From assembly GCA_015485595.1 (NCBI GenBank), contig WFTH01000011.1:1-14899 (forward strand): DNA of 14,899 nucleotides. Direction: 5' to 3'. This stretch comes from Candidatus Microgenomates bacterium (GTDB taxonomy: Bacteria > Patescibacteriota > Microgenomatia > UBA1400 > PJMF01). Positions 5,916-13,047 of the stretch are shown here, in pieces; position 1 is the stretch's first letter; each line of letters begins with the position of its first letter. The position numbers were made by a program, and so were the translations under genes. A model generated the notes under the pieces. That model did no database searches. It was not told where the DNA came from and was given only the letters and a program-made list of their open reading frames with translations.

Positions 5916-6674
5916 ATGTCAGAAAAGAAAGAAGGTGGTAACAGCCTAGTCATAGTGGTCACTGCTTTAGTTATTTTTGCAGCCGGTTGGTTTGGAGGAT
6001 CTATCTGGAAGGAAAACAAGTTGCTAAAGAGCGGTACCTTACCAGCAGCCAAGCAAGCAGCTGACAAAAATCAACCTAATCCACCTCAGAAACCGCAGGG
6101 TCCTGATGAGGCGCAGTTAGGCAAGATGCCTAAAGTAACCAAGGAAGATCACGCTCTGGGAGACCCAGAAAAGGCTAAGGTTGTCTTGGTTGAGTACTCA
6201 GATCTTGAGTGTCCATTTTGTAAGCGATTCCACCCAACCGTAAAAAAGGTCCTAGATGAGTATGGGGACAAGGTTGCCTTGGTTTGGAGGCAGTATCCAC
6301 TTCCTTTCCACCAAAATGCTCAAAAAGCCGCCGAGACTGCAGAGTGCGTGGCTAAAAATGCCGGGAACGAAGCTTACTGGAACTATATCGAGCAGTACTT
6401 CGAAAAAACCAACTCTACCGGCACCGGTGTTTCTGAAGACGAGATGCTCGATCTGGCTGCCAAGGCTGGCGCTGATAAAGCCGGTGTAGAGAAGTGTGTT
6501 AAATCTGGCGAGATGGCAAAGAAAATAAAAAAGCAGATGGAGACCGGTTCGGCTGCCGGAGTTAGTGGCACCCCAGGCACCATTGTGGTGGTTGAGGGCC
6601 AGCCAAAAGAGTTAATTCCTGGCGCTCTGCCTTACGAGCAGGTCAAACAGATTATCGACAAGTACGTTAAGTAA
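5916..6674 (+). CDS. Membrane-anchored DsbA-family thiol-disulfide oxidoreductase
   Basis: A 252-residue protein with a short cytoplasmic start, one membrane anchor (about 10-30), a Pro/Gln-rich spacer (about 41-68) and a thioredoxin-fold domain of the DsbA / Thioredoxin_4 (BdbD-like) type. The redox site is CPFC (99-102) in the context EYSDLECPFCKRFHP, and the cis-proline loop is GTPG (218-221). FHQNAQKAAETAECVAK fits the helical insertion of DsbA proteins. The CPxC active site and outward location imply oxidation or isomerisation of disulfides in exported proteins. Two further cysteines, C144 and C194, could form a structural pair. AAAGGAG (5905-5911) lies four bases before the ATG and supports this start. 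Its neighbour is an LCP protein with two extracytoplasmic cysteines. No DsbB/VKOR partner is in the window. Confidence 0.93.
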   Translation: MSEKKEGGNSLVIVVTALVIFAAGWFGGSIWKENKLLKSGTLPAAKQAADKNQPNPPQKPQGPDEAQLGKMPKVTKEDHALGDPEKAKVVLVEYSDLECPFCKRFHPTVKKVLDEYGDKVALVWRQYPLPFHQNAQKAAETAECVAKNAGNEAYWNYIEQYFEKTNSTGTGVSEDEMLDLAAKAGADKAGVEKCVKSGEMAKKIKKQMETGSAAGVSGTPGTIVVVEGQPKELIPGALPYEQVKQIIDKYVK

Positions 6675-6691
6675 AGCAAAAATTAGCAAAG

Positions 6692-6734
6692 AAATAAAAA
6701 ACCCTTAAGCTGATTGCTTAAGGGTTTTTTATTT
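6692..6734. terminator. Bidirectional intrinsic terminator between dsbA-like and M20 genes
   Basis: Nineteen bases (6692-6710) pair perfectly with 6716-6734 around a five-base loop (TGATT). The core is CCCTTAAGC/GCTTAAGGG flanked by A6 on one side and T6 on the other, so it can terminate transcription from both strands. It lies 18 bases after the dsbA-like stop and 10 bases from the end of the convergent M20 gene. Confidence 0.95.
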
Positions 6735-6743
6735 ATACAGCTT

Positions 6744-7820
6744 CTATATCGAGGTTAAGAATCGCTCAAGTGTTTTATAAAACTTTATCACGCTTTCAAG
6801 ATCAACCCACTCATTAGCCGCATGAATACCACCCCCAGTTGGACCAAACTCCACCGCCGCAATTTTAGCATCGGTGTAGTGACGCATGTCAGAAGCTCCT
6901 TCTCTTTTTAAAAATCGAGAAGGTTGGCCGGTTACCAAATCAACAGCGTAAGCCAAACGCTTAACGTAAGGGTTGGTTTTGGAGACATAGTGTATCGACT
7001 CGTTTAACCACAGCTCCTCAAAGTCAAACTCTGCCAAATCCCTAATCTCTTTCAGAACTTTATCTTTGTCCTCTGGAACGTAGCGGATATCCAGAAGTAC
7101 CTCACACTCATCCGGAATGATGTTATAGGTGGTATTAGGCGTGGACATATGAGCGATGTTTACGGTAGTCTGCCACTTGTTCTCCCTAAGCTCTGGGTAT
7201 TTTTCTTTTAACAAACTTAGAAACCGGTACATCTTCCAAACAGCGTTCTCGCCTCGCCAAGGATAAGCACCATGACCTGGCTTTCCTTTAACCTTAATCT
7301 TTAACCAGTAGATACCTTTGGCTTTGGTGGTGATATTAAGCTCGGTACCTTCTCCTACAATCACAAACTCGGCTTTAACACCGCTTTGAAGCTGATGTTT
7401 AGTCCCATCAAAACCACCAAGCTCCTCATCTGTTACCAACTGCAATGCAAGTGGGTAGTTAAGTTTTTTAGCCAACTTTTGAAAAAGAACTATCTCGGCC
7501 GCTGCGGCTGTCTTCATATCATAAGCCCCTCGCCCATAAAGTCGACCGGCTTTTACATAAGGTAGGTACTGATTTTTATGTCCTGGTACTACATCCAGAT
7601 GCGCGTTTAAGATCACCTTAAACTTTTTAGGTCTTTGTTTTTGAGAGTAAACCAAAAGACTTGGTCGACTGTTTTTTTCAAACCTTTCCAAAGTAAATGA
7701 TTTAAGCTGGTCAGCTATAAAGTTAATAATTTCTTGCTGAAGGCGAGCGTTGTTCGTTTCGGAACTAATCTTAATTAAACTGGTTGCTAGCTGAAGGATC
7801 TGTTTTTTTAAGCTAGACAT
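6744..7820 (-). CDS. M20-family metallopeptidase / deacylase (ArgE/DapE/CPG2-like)
   Basis: A cytoplasmic two-zinc hydrolase of 358 residues with no signal peptide. The zinc and catalytic residues are visible in order: AHLDVV (H74, D76), GRGAYDMK (D101, bridging), TDEELGG (E132 general base, E133 ligand), GEGTE (about E157) and GGGIHAANEW (H333). The dimerisation domain is present, with GKPGHGAYPWRGENAV (179-194) carrying the usual His. Family members split N-acyl amino acids or short peptides (ArgE, DapE, CPG2, dipeptidases), and sequence alone does not choose among them. It is the last gene of a unit with rpoD and a glycosyltransferase, 26 bases after the latter. AAGG lies seven bases before the ATG. 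Peptide or amino-acid salvage would suit a host-dependent bacterium, but this is inference. Confidence 0.9.
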   Translation of the reverse strand: MSSLKKQILQLATSLIKISSETNNARLQQEIINFIADQLKSFTLERFEKNSRPSLLVYSQKQRPKKFKVILNAHLDVVPGHKNQYLPYVKAGRLYGRGAYDMKTAAAAEIVLFQKLAKKLNYPLALQLVTDEELGGFDGTKHQLQSGVKAEFVIVGEGTELNITTKAKGIYWLKIKVKGKPGHGAYPWRGENAVWKMYRFLSLLKEKYPELRENKWQTTVNIAHMSTPNTTYNIIPDECEVLLDIRYVPEDKDKVLKEIRDLAEFDFEELWLNESIHYVSKTNPYVKRLAYAVDLVTGQPSRFLKREGASDMRHYTDAKIAAVEFGPTGGGIHAANEWVDLESVIKFYKTLERFLTSI

Positions 7821-7846
7821 GGCTTAACCTTGGTTTTTTTAAGTCA

Positions 7847-9064
7847 TTATAAACCACTAATAACCAAGCGATAAATTTGAGTTAGCCGATTTATAACCTC
7901 TGTTTGAGAGTACTGCTTTGCGATAACCGAATCAGGTCTATACTTTAAGTAAAAAGCGCGGTTTTTAATCACCTGCTCTAACTTTGTTTGAAGGTCCTTC
8001 CGACTGTTTGCTTGAAATAAAAGTTCTGGGTAAGGTGTGTTTTTAACTATCTCTGGCAAAGCGCCTTGACTTGAACCGATAATCGGTAAACCAAAAAGGT
8101 AAGCCAGATAAGTGGTAATACTCTGGGTCTCAACGTTACTTGGTATCACAAAGACATCAGCCTGATCAAACAACCACTCCATCACGCATGCTTTCCTTTC
8201 CGACTTAAAACCAAGTTGGCGGTAGGTAGCATCCGGCACCATCCCAAGAAACTTAACGCTCTTTGTGAGTTTAAGTTCTTTAACTAAGCTCTCAAGCTCC
8301 TGACGTTGTTTTCCTCTACCGACCAAGAACAGCTTGGCTCGAGTTTGAGCTAGATCGGACTCAGCCCAAGCTTTGAGCAAAAGCTTAAGATTCTTATCTT
8401 GGTCCAGTCTACCGTAATAAAGAAAAACCTGTTTAGAGTCAGACCTTAGACAACAAGTTCTAGGTGGATGGCGCTTGAGCTTCTTTAACAGTTGCAGATC
8501 TCGCTTAATCCAAAAAGGTAAAACGTGCAGACGGTTTTTTACTTGATAGCGCTTAAGTTGAGCCTTTACAAACTGACTTGGAGCAATAACTGCTTTTGCC
8601 GGTTTAAGAAACCACCGCCAGACAACCCAACCTAAAGCGTTAAACATCCCTCCTATCCGATCATCACCTATTTTAAGGTAACTTAGAAGAAAGTTGGGCG
8701 TGCCGTGAACCGTGACCACTAACGGAGTCTGGGTCTTAACGGCGTAGCGACGGGCGGTTAAGCCCAGAGGGCCCGGAGTATGAAGATGAATCACATCTGG
8801 AGTGACTTGGCGAATAAACCGCCAAGCGCTGACACTCACAAGGGAAAGGTGAGAGTCGAGTCTCAAGGGATTTTTAAAGGCTCGTGCCAAAAAAACGGTT
8901 AAGTTTGGTCCCAGTCGCTTTACCCTAGGCTGAAAAGAGGTTCCGGGAGCTACCAGAAAAACCTTATGACCAGTCCTAGCTAAGGCCTTAGCTGTCTGAT
9001 CTACCACCACCACGTTTCCGCTTACGAGCGGAAGATAGGTGTCTGAAACAATCAGAACTTTCAT
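7847..9064 (-). CDS. GT4-family glycosyltransferase (GT-B fold)
   Basis: The 405 residues show a two-domain GT-B enzyme. The acceptor domain starts MKVLIVSDTYLPLVSG and contains IHLHTPGPLG (92-101) and VVTVHGTPNF (116-125). The donor domain has LYYGRLDQDKNLKLLLKAW (215-233), LFLVGRGKQRQEL (245-257), VKFLGMVP and ADVFVIPSNVETQS (302-315). Such enzymes retain the anomeric configuration and use nucleotide-sugars to build glycolipids or surface polysaccharides. The ETQ form recalls glycolipid synthases. The EX7E motif is incomplete: E312 is present but the second position (320) is Leu. Before ADVFVIPS an insert of about a dozen residues contains KSERKACVMEW. No membrane segment is clear, so it probably binds the inner membrane face. 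It begins five bases after the rpoD stop with no strong Shine-Dalgarno, suggesting translational coupling. Confidence 0.9.
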   Translation of the reverse strand: MKVLIVSDTYLPLVSGNVVVVDQTAKALARTGHKVFLVAPGTSFQPRVKRLGPNLTVFLARAFKNPLRLDSHLSLVSVSAWRFIRQVTPDVIHLHTPGPLGLTARRYAVKTQTPLVVTVHGTPNFLLSYLKIGDDRIGGMFNALGWVVWRWFLKPAKAVIAPSQFVKAQLKRYQVKNRLHVLPFWIKRDLQLLKKLKRHPPRTCCLRSDSKQVFLYYGRLDQDKNLKLLLKAWAESDLAQTRAKLFLVGRGKQRQELESLVKELKLTKSVKFLGMVPDATYRQLGFKSERKACVMEWLFDQADVFVIPSNVETQSITTYLAYLFGLPIIGSSQGALPEIVKNTPYPELLFQANSRKDLQTKLEQVIKNRAFYLKYRPDSVIAKQYSQTEVINRLTQIYRLVISGL

Positions 9065-9069
9065 GAAAC

Positions 9070-10248
9070 TTAGTCCAAAAAGTCTTGTAGCTTTTTGCGC
9101 CGGCTAGGGTGTTTAAGCTTGCGCAAGGCCTTGGCCTCGATTTGACGAATGCGTTCGCGAGTTACATTAAAGTAACGCCCAACTTCTTCCAAGGTCATAG
9201 CATCGTGTCCATCCAAACCAAAACGCATCTTTAAAACCAAGGCTTCTCTTTCCGATAAAGCTGAGAGTACCTCATCAATGTTTTCCTTTAACATCTGCTT
9301 GCTGGTAGCCTCATAAGGTGAGATCTGTCTGTCGTCGGCTATAAAATCTCCCAAAGTTGACTCCTCGTCTCCATCGCTACCAACCGGCGCTTCTAGAGAG
9401 GTGGTGTTCTGACTGATCTTATAAATAACCTTAACCTTTTCTGGGGTAATCTCAAGCTCTTTAGCTAGTTCTTCCGGGGTTGGCTCGCGACCCAGTTCCT
9501 GCATCATCCGACGACTGGTGCGCATAAGTTTGTTAATCGTCTCCACCATGTGAACCGGAATGCGGATGGTGCGAGCCTGATCTGCTATCGAACGTGTAAT
9601 CGCTTGTCTAATCCACCAAGTGGCGTAGGTGGAAAACTTAAAACCCTTGGTCCAGTCAAACTTCTCTACTGCTCGAATTAAACCTTTATTGCCTTCTTGA
9701 ATTAGGTCTAGAAAAGTAAGTCCTCGACCAATGTACTTCTTGGCAATCGAGACTACCAGACGCAGGTTAGCATCGATCAGTTTTTTCTTAGCCTCTTCAT
9801 CTCCTGCTTCAACTCGTTGAGCCAAACGAATCTCCTCTTCGCGGGTTAACAAGGGGATGCGACCGATCTCTTTTAGGTACATCCGTACTGGATCGCTCAC
9901 GCCACCAGAACCAAGCGATGAGAGCTGTTCAAGCTCCCGAGTGAGGTCGGTCCCGCTAACCTCCTCTTCCTTCTCTACGGTCGACTCAAAGATATCGATC
10001 TGCTTGGTAATAAAGTAGTCATAAAGGTTATCCAGCTCATCCAGGTAAAGCTCAGGCTCCACAAAGGTGTTTAAGATCTCCTCCTGAGTTACAAAACCCT
10101 GTTTGCGAGCCTTCTTTTTTAACCCCTCAAGCTCCTTTTTAAGCGATTTGGGTACCGACACCTGTGGTTGAAACGCCACTAGCTTAACTGAGGACGCTTC
10201 TTGGTCTGGTTTTTTTTCTTGGGAAGAGACCTGGGATTTCTTTGCCAT
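9070..10248 (-). CDS. rpoD: Primary sigma factor of RNA polymerase (sigma-70, RpoD)
   Basis: This protein directs RNA polymerase to housekeeping promoters. A charged, region-1.1-like N-terminus (about 35-90) precedes region 1.2 ([21 protein letters not shown], starting at D119), region 2 with [27 protein letters not shown] and region 2.3-2.4 [18 protein letters not shown] (207-224), region 3 starting [12 protein letters not shown] (229-240), and region 4 with the [27 protein letters not shown] (351-374). The strongly conserved aromatic and basic residues of regions 2.3-2.4 agree with recognition of the TATAAT-like boxes seen across this window. At 392 residues it is a typical short primary sigma without the large non-conserved insert. 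GGAGG lies ten bases before the ATG. It leads a unit with a glycosyltransferase and an M20 peptidase. Confidence 0.97.
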   Translation of the reverse strand: MAKKSQVSSQEKKPDQEASSVKLVAFQPQVSVPKSLKKELEGLKKKARKQGFVTQEEILNTFVEPELYLDELDNLYDYFITKQIDIFESTVEKEEEVSGTDLTRELEQLSSLGSGGVSDPVRMYLKEIGRIPLLTREEEIRLAQRVEAGDEEAKKKLIDANLRLVVSIAKKYIGRGLTFLDLIQEGNKGLIRAVEKFDWTKGFKFSTYATWWIRQAITRSIADQARTIRIPVHMVETINKLMRTSRRMMQELGREPTPEELAKELEITPEKVKVIYKISQNTTSLEAPVGSDGDEESTLGDFIADDRQISPYEATSKQMLKENIDEVLSALSEREALVLKMRFGLDGHDAMTLEEVGRYFNVTRERIRQIEAKALRKLKHPSRRKKLQDFLD

Positions 10249-10258
10249 AAATAAAAAA

Positions 10259-10287
10259 CCTCCCGAATAACCAATTAAGTGTTATTC
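10259..10287 (-). promoter_or_regulatory. rpoD leader hairpin abutting its Shine-Dalgarno
   Basis: On the minus strand GAATAAC and GTTATTC (10281-10287 and 10265-10271) form a perfect 7-bp stem with a nine-base loop. The GGGAGG ribosome site (10259-10264) starts at the very next base. The spacing from it to the ATG at 10248 is ten bases, which is rather long. The stacked arrangement could modulate access of the ribosome. Confidence 0.5.
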
Positions 10288-10310
10288 AGACGTTTAAACT
10301 TAAGACTTTC

Positions 10311-10319
10311 ATTATAACA
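10311..10319 (-). promoter_or_regulatory. Extended -10 promoter of the rpoD unit
   Basis: TGTTATAAT on the minus strand is a perfect extended -10 (TGnTATAAT). No good -35 is found at 16-18 bases. Predicted start is about 10304, giving a leader of about 55 bases. The heptamer repeat tract lies just upstream of the promoter. Confidence 0.65.
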
Positions 10320-10332
10320 CAAGAAGATAGAC

Positions 10333-10452
10333 TCTAAGCTTGAAGTTTTAAATCCTAGATTCTAAATTAAAAACCCTAAACTTAAAAACTCGAGTCTCTA
10401 ACACCTAGCATCTAGTATCCAGTATCTATTATCTATTATCTAGAATCCTCAA
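10333..10452. repeat. Degenerate heptamer tandem tract 3' of gdhA
   Basis: The intergenic DNA is built of about 17 consecutive 7-base units. The best preserved part (10397-10445) reads TCTAACA, CCTAGCA, TCTAGTA, TCCAGTA, TCTATTA, TCTATTA, TCTAGAA. Further units such as CCTAGAT, TCTAAAT and CCTAAAC keep the phase, with one single-base slip near 10389-10396. The CTA triplet recurs at 7-base steps. The tract ends one base before the gdhA stop codon (10454-10456, minus strand) and runs up to the rpoD promoter. It has no open frame or terminator-like structure. Confidence 0.8.
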
Positions 10453-10453
10453 A

Positions 10454-11749
10454 CTACACCTTCCCCCTGATCATTAAGGCATCTACCACCTTCTTAACCG
10501 CACTCATGTAGGTAGCTATTCGAGCCGAGACGCTATGCTCTTTTTTCATTCGCCACATCTGGTCAAAAGCCTGATCCATCAGTGGTTTAAGCTTGGCTAA
10601 AACCTCATCATAACTCCAGTAGTAACCGGCTAGGTTTTGCACCCACTCAAAGTAAGAAACAGTCACTCCGCCAGCATTAGCTAAGATATCCGGAATGACA
10701 GTGGTGTCATTAGCCAGTAAAATCTTATCTGCCTCTGGGGTAACCGGACCGTTTGCCATCTCGATAATAAACTTGGCTTTAATCTTCTTGGCGTTATCCT
10801 TATGAATCACACTCTCAAGTGCGGCCGGCACCAAAACGTCCACCTCAAGCTCTAAGAGTTCTTCGTTTGTTATTACCCTGCCCGCCTGGGTACTGCAACC
10901 TTTGGTGGTGCAGTGACACTGAGTCACTTTACCCATCTGTTGCTTGCACTCTAAAGTCTTAACTGGATCCAAACCTTCTGCTAAGTAAACTCCACCTTTT
11001 GAGTCAGAGACCGCCACTACCTTATAACCTAGCTTGTCTGCATGATAAGCAAACCAGTAACCCACATTACCAAAGCCTTGAATAGCGATAGTGATATCTT
11101 GCTTGCGCGTCCAGCCTTGTTTTTCGGCTAACTTTTCAAGCACATAGACCCCACCTAGACCAGTGGCTTCCTCTCGACCCTGAGAACCGCCTAAGGCCAG
11201 TGGTTTGCCAGTAAAGGTAGCTAGGGCGTTCTCGGTTAAGACGCCGTGATTCTCTAGATAAGCCTGCTGCCACTCGTCCACCATCCAAGCCATGATCTGG
11301 CCGTTGGTGTTTACGTCTGGAGCCGGGATGTCCTGCCAGGGTCCAATCTTATCTTGCAACCAACGCGCATAAGCTCGTGAGAGTTCTTGAAGTTCTTCTG
11401 AGCTTAGCTTGCGTGGATCAACCACCACACCACCTTTGCCACCCCCATAAGGAATACCTACTACCGCACACTTCCAGGTCATCCAGGTGGAGAGTGCTTT
11501 TACTTCCGCCTCGGTTACACCTGGGTGAAAACGGATGCCACCTTTGTAAGGTCCGCGCGAGTTATCATGCTGAGAACGAAAGGCCGGGTATTTTTTACCA
11601 CCGACTTCAAGCTCAGTTTTATAAACCCGATCTGGCTCCTTAAGTTTTTCTATCGCCTGCCAGAAACGTTTCTTTTCTGAATAGGCAACCTCCAAAAGTT
11701 CGGCTACCGACTCAAGTTGTTTCACGGCTTGTTTGTGTGGGTTTAGCAT
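10454..11749 (-). CDS. gdhA: Glutamate dehydrogenase (Glu/Leu/Phe/Val dehydrogenase family)
   Basis: The enzyme reversibly deaminates glutamate to 2-oxoglutarate and ammonia with NAD(P)+ in the cytoplasm. The substrate domain shows GPYKGGIRFHP (66-76, K69), TWKCAVVGIPYGGGKGG (91-107, K93 and catalytic K105) and IPAPDVNTNG (141-150, D145). The Rossmann domain has IQGFGNVG (223-230) and VSDSKGG (248-253). The C-terminal part has ANAGGVTVSYFEWVQN (357-372). At 431 residues the length is normal for the hexameric class. The odd feature is a cysteine cluster, C268, C278, C280 and C285, in a loop of the nucleotide domain where relatives carry a short polar turn. This could bind a metal or act as a redox switch. 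AAAGGAGG (11753-11760) lies directly upstream. It follows the malic enzyme gene by 54 bases. Coenzyme preference cannot be settled by eye. Confidence 0.96.
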   Translation of the reverse strand: MLNPHKQAVKQLESVAELLEVAYSEKKRFWQAIEKLKEPDRVYKTELEVGGKKYPAFRSQHDNSRGPYKGGIRFHPGVTEAEVKALSTWMTWKCAVVGIPYGGGKGGVVVDPRKLSSEELQELSRAYARWLQDKIGPWQDIPAPDVNTNGQIMAWMVDEWQQAYLENHGVLTENALATFTGKPLALGGSQGREEATGLGGVYVLEKLAEKQGWTRKQDITIAIQGFGNVGYWFAYHADKLGYKVVAVSDSKGGVYLAEGLDPVKTLECKQQMGKVTQCHCTTKGCSTQAGRVITNEELLELEVDVLVPAALESVIHKDNAKKIKAKFIIEMANGPVTPEADKILLANDTTVIPDILANAGGVTVSYFEWVQNLAGYYWSYDEVLAKLKPLMDQAFDQMWRMKKEHSVSARIATYMSAVKKVVDALMIRGKV

Positions 11750-11752
11750 CTT

Positions 11753-11760
11753 CCTCCTTT
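11753..11760 (-). promoter_or_regulatory. Strong Shine-Dalgarno of gdhA
   Basis: AAAGGAGG lies three bases before the ATG at 11749 and fixes this start. It is one of the few full-strength ribosome sites in the window. Confidence 0.8.
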
Positions 11761-11803
11761 CGTGGTTTTTTGTTACTTTTAAACTAGAAATTACTTCAAA
11801 ATA

Positions 11804-12985
11804 TTACCTTAAAATTTCACGGGCCACCTGCGATGCTAAATCCGGATAGAACGGATCTGGCAAGATCGCCTCTGGTGTTGGCTTAATCATCTTTGCCAGT
11901 GCCAAAGCCGTCCTAAGCTTCATCTTTAGGCTAATCTTTTTTAGCCTACCGTCAACCACCGCTTTAAAGATAGCGGGAAAAGCTAAGACATTGTTTATCT
12001 GGTTTGGGTAGTCGCTTCGACCGGTACCAACAATAAAGGCGCCAGCCTGCTTGGCTACGTCCGGCAAGATCTCTGGCTCTGGATTAGCCATGGCAAAGAT
12101 GATCGGTTTTTGACTCATGCTCTTTATCATCCGCGGGGTAATCAGGTTAGGTTTGGAAACACCGATAAAGACGTCGGCTCCCTCAAGCGCTTCCTTAAGT
12201 CCGCCAAGCTTTTTCTCTTTGTTAATAAACCCAAGCAAAGACTGCTTATAAAGGTTTAGATTCTTTCGGTGTGGTCCAATAATACCCTTACTATCAAGTA
12301 AAATAAGATCTTTTACTCTAAAGTCATCGGTGGCCAAGAAACACCTGCCAGCCAAACATTCAAGACCCAAAAGCAACTTAGTGATGGCTATGCCAGCCGC
12401 GCCGGCACCAGAAACCACCACCTTTAGTTGACTTATCGGTTTGTTAGCTAAAACCGCTGCGTTTTTTAAAGCCGCTGCCACCACTATAGCCGTACCATGC
12501 TGATCATCATGAAACACGGGAACGCCGATGTCCTGCAGTGCTTCCTCTACCTGAAAACAGGCCGGCGCGGCAATATCCTCTAGGTTGATCCCGGCAAAGG
12601 TTGGTGCCACCTGCTTTATAAACCGAGTAATCTCTTCTGGCTCTTTAGTATCTATAACTAAAGGTACTGCATCCACCCCAGCAAAGTCCTTTAAAAGCTG
12701 AGCTTTACCTTCCATTACTGGCAAGGCCGCCTCTGGACCGATGTCTCCTAAACCCAAGACCGCCGTGCCATTACTAATAACCGCCACTGTCCGACCTTTT
12801 AAGGTTAGGTCGTATGCCAAGGTTGGATCTTTGGCAATTTGTCTCGATGGTTCGGCCACTCCTGGGGTATAAACTAGAGAAAGCTCTTCTTTTGATTTTA
12901 TCTTAATCAAAGACTCAACCGCCAGCTTGCCGTTGTGCTTGCGGTGAAGTTCAAGCGCCTTTTGATAAACGTCATCTTTTTTCAT
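11804..12985 (-). CDS. NAD(P)-dependent malic enzyme (malate dehydrogenase, decarboxylating)
   Basis: Malic enzyme oxidatively decarboxylates malate to pyruvate and CO2 and yields NADH or NADPH. The short prokaryotic type (about 390-430 residues, without a phosphotransacetylase domain) fits the 393 residues here. Motifs in order are [12 protein letters not shown] (36-47, catalytic Tyr39), [26 protein letters not shown] (catalytic Lys94), INLEDI (133-138, metal ligands E136 and D137), FHDDQHGTA (158-166, metal Asp), [10 protein letters not shown] (191-200, Rossmann loop) and AMANPEPE (298-305, with N301), with [12 protein letters not shown] near 329. No good Shine-Dalgarno sequence precedes the ATG. 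A possible promoter lies inside the short intergenic heptad tract. The neighbours gdhA and trxB suggest roles in supplying reduced cofactor. Whether NAD or NADP is used is not decided. Confidence 0.95.
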   Translation of the reverse strand: MKKDDVYQKALELHRKHNGKLAVESLIKIKSKEELSLVYTPGVAEPSRQIAKDPTLAYDLTLKGRTVAVISNGTAVLGLGDIGPEAALPVMEGKAQLLKDFAGVDAVPLVIDTKEPEEITRFIKQVAPTFAGINLEDIAAPACFQVEEALQDIGVPVFHDDQHGTAIVVAAALKNAAVLANKPISQLKVVVSGAGAAGIAITKLLLGLECLAGRCFLATDDFRVKDLILLDSKGIIGPHRKNLNLYKQSLLGFINKEKKLGGLKEALEGADVFIGVSKPNLITPRMIKSMSQKPIIFAMANPEPEILPDVAKQAGAFIVGTGRSDYPNQINNVLAFPAIFKAVVDGRLKKISLKMKLRTALALAKMIKPTPEAILPDPFYPDLASQVAREILR

Positions 12986-13002
12986 CTGTACTTAATCGAC
13001 TC

Positions 13003-13030
13003 ATAATAACTCAAGAATTCAAAATCTAAA
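13003..13030 (-). promoter_or_regulatory. Possible promoter of the malic enzyme gene
   Basis: On the minus strand TTTAGA (13025-13030, four of six) and TATTAT (13003-13008, five of six) are 16 bases apart. The start would be near 12996, about ten bases before the ATG. The -35 element lies within heptamer repeat units, so it may be coincidental. Confidence 0.35.
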
Positions 13031-13047
13031 ATTTAAAATCTAGAATT
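13011..13047. repeat. Short heptamer tract 3' of trxB
   Basis: Five phased 7-base units TCAAGAA, TTCAAAA, TCTAAAA, TTTAAAA and TCTAGAA (13011-13045) run up to the trxB stop codon (13048-13050). TCTAGAA is also a unit of the tract behind gdhA. AT-richness makes chance likelier here than for the two longer tracts. Confidence 0.5.

Noticed and set aside
10333..10452. CRISPR array
   Set aside because: The units are 7 bases without spacers, and no cas genes are present. A Cas4-like N-terminus at the window start is not sufficient.
11377..11643. 88-codon open frame opposite gdhA
   Set aside because: A His/Leu/Pro-rich antisense product of conserved GDH codons, with no independent sign of coding.
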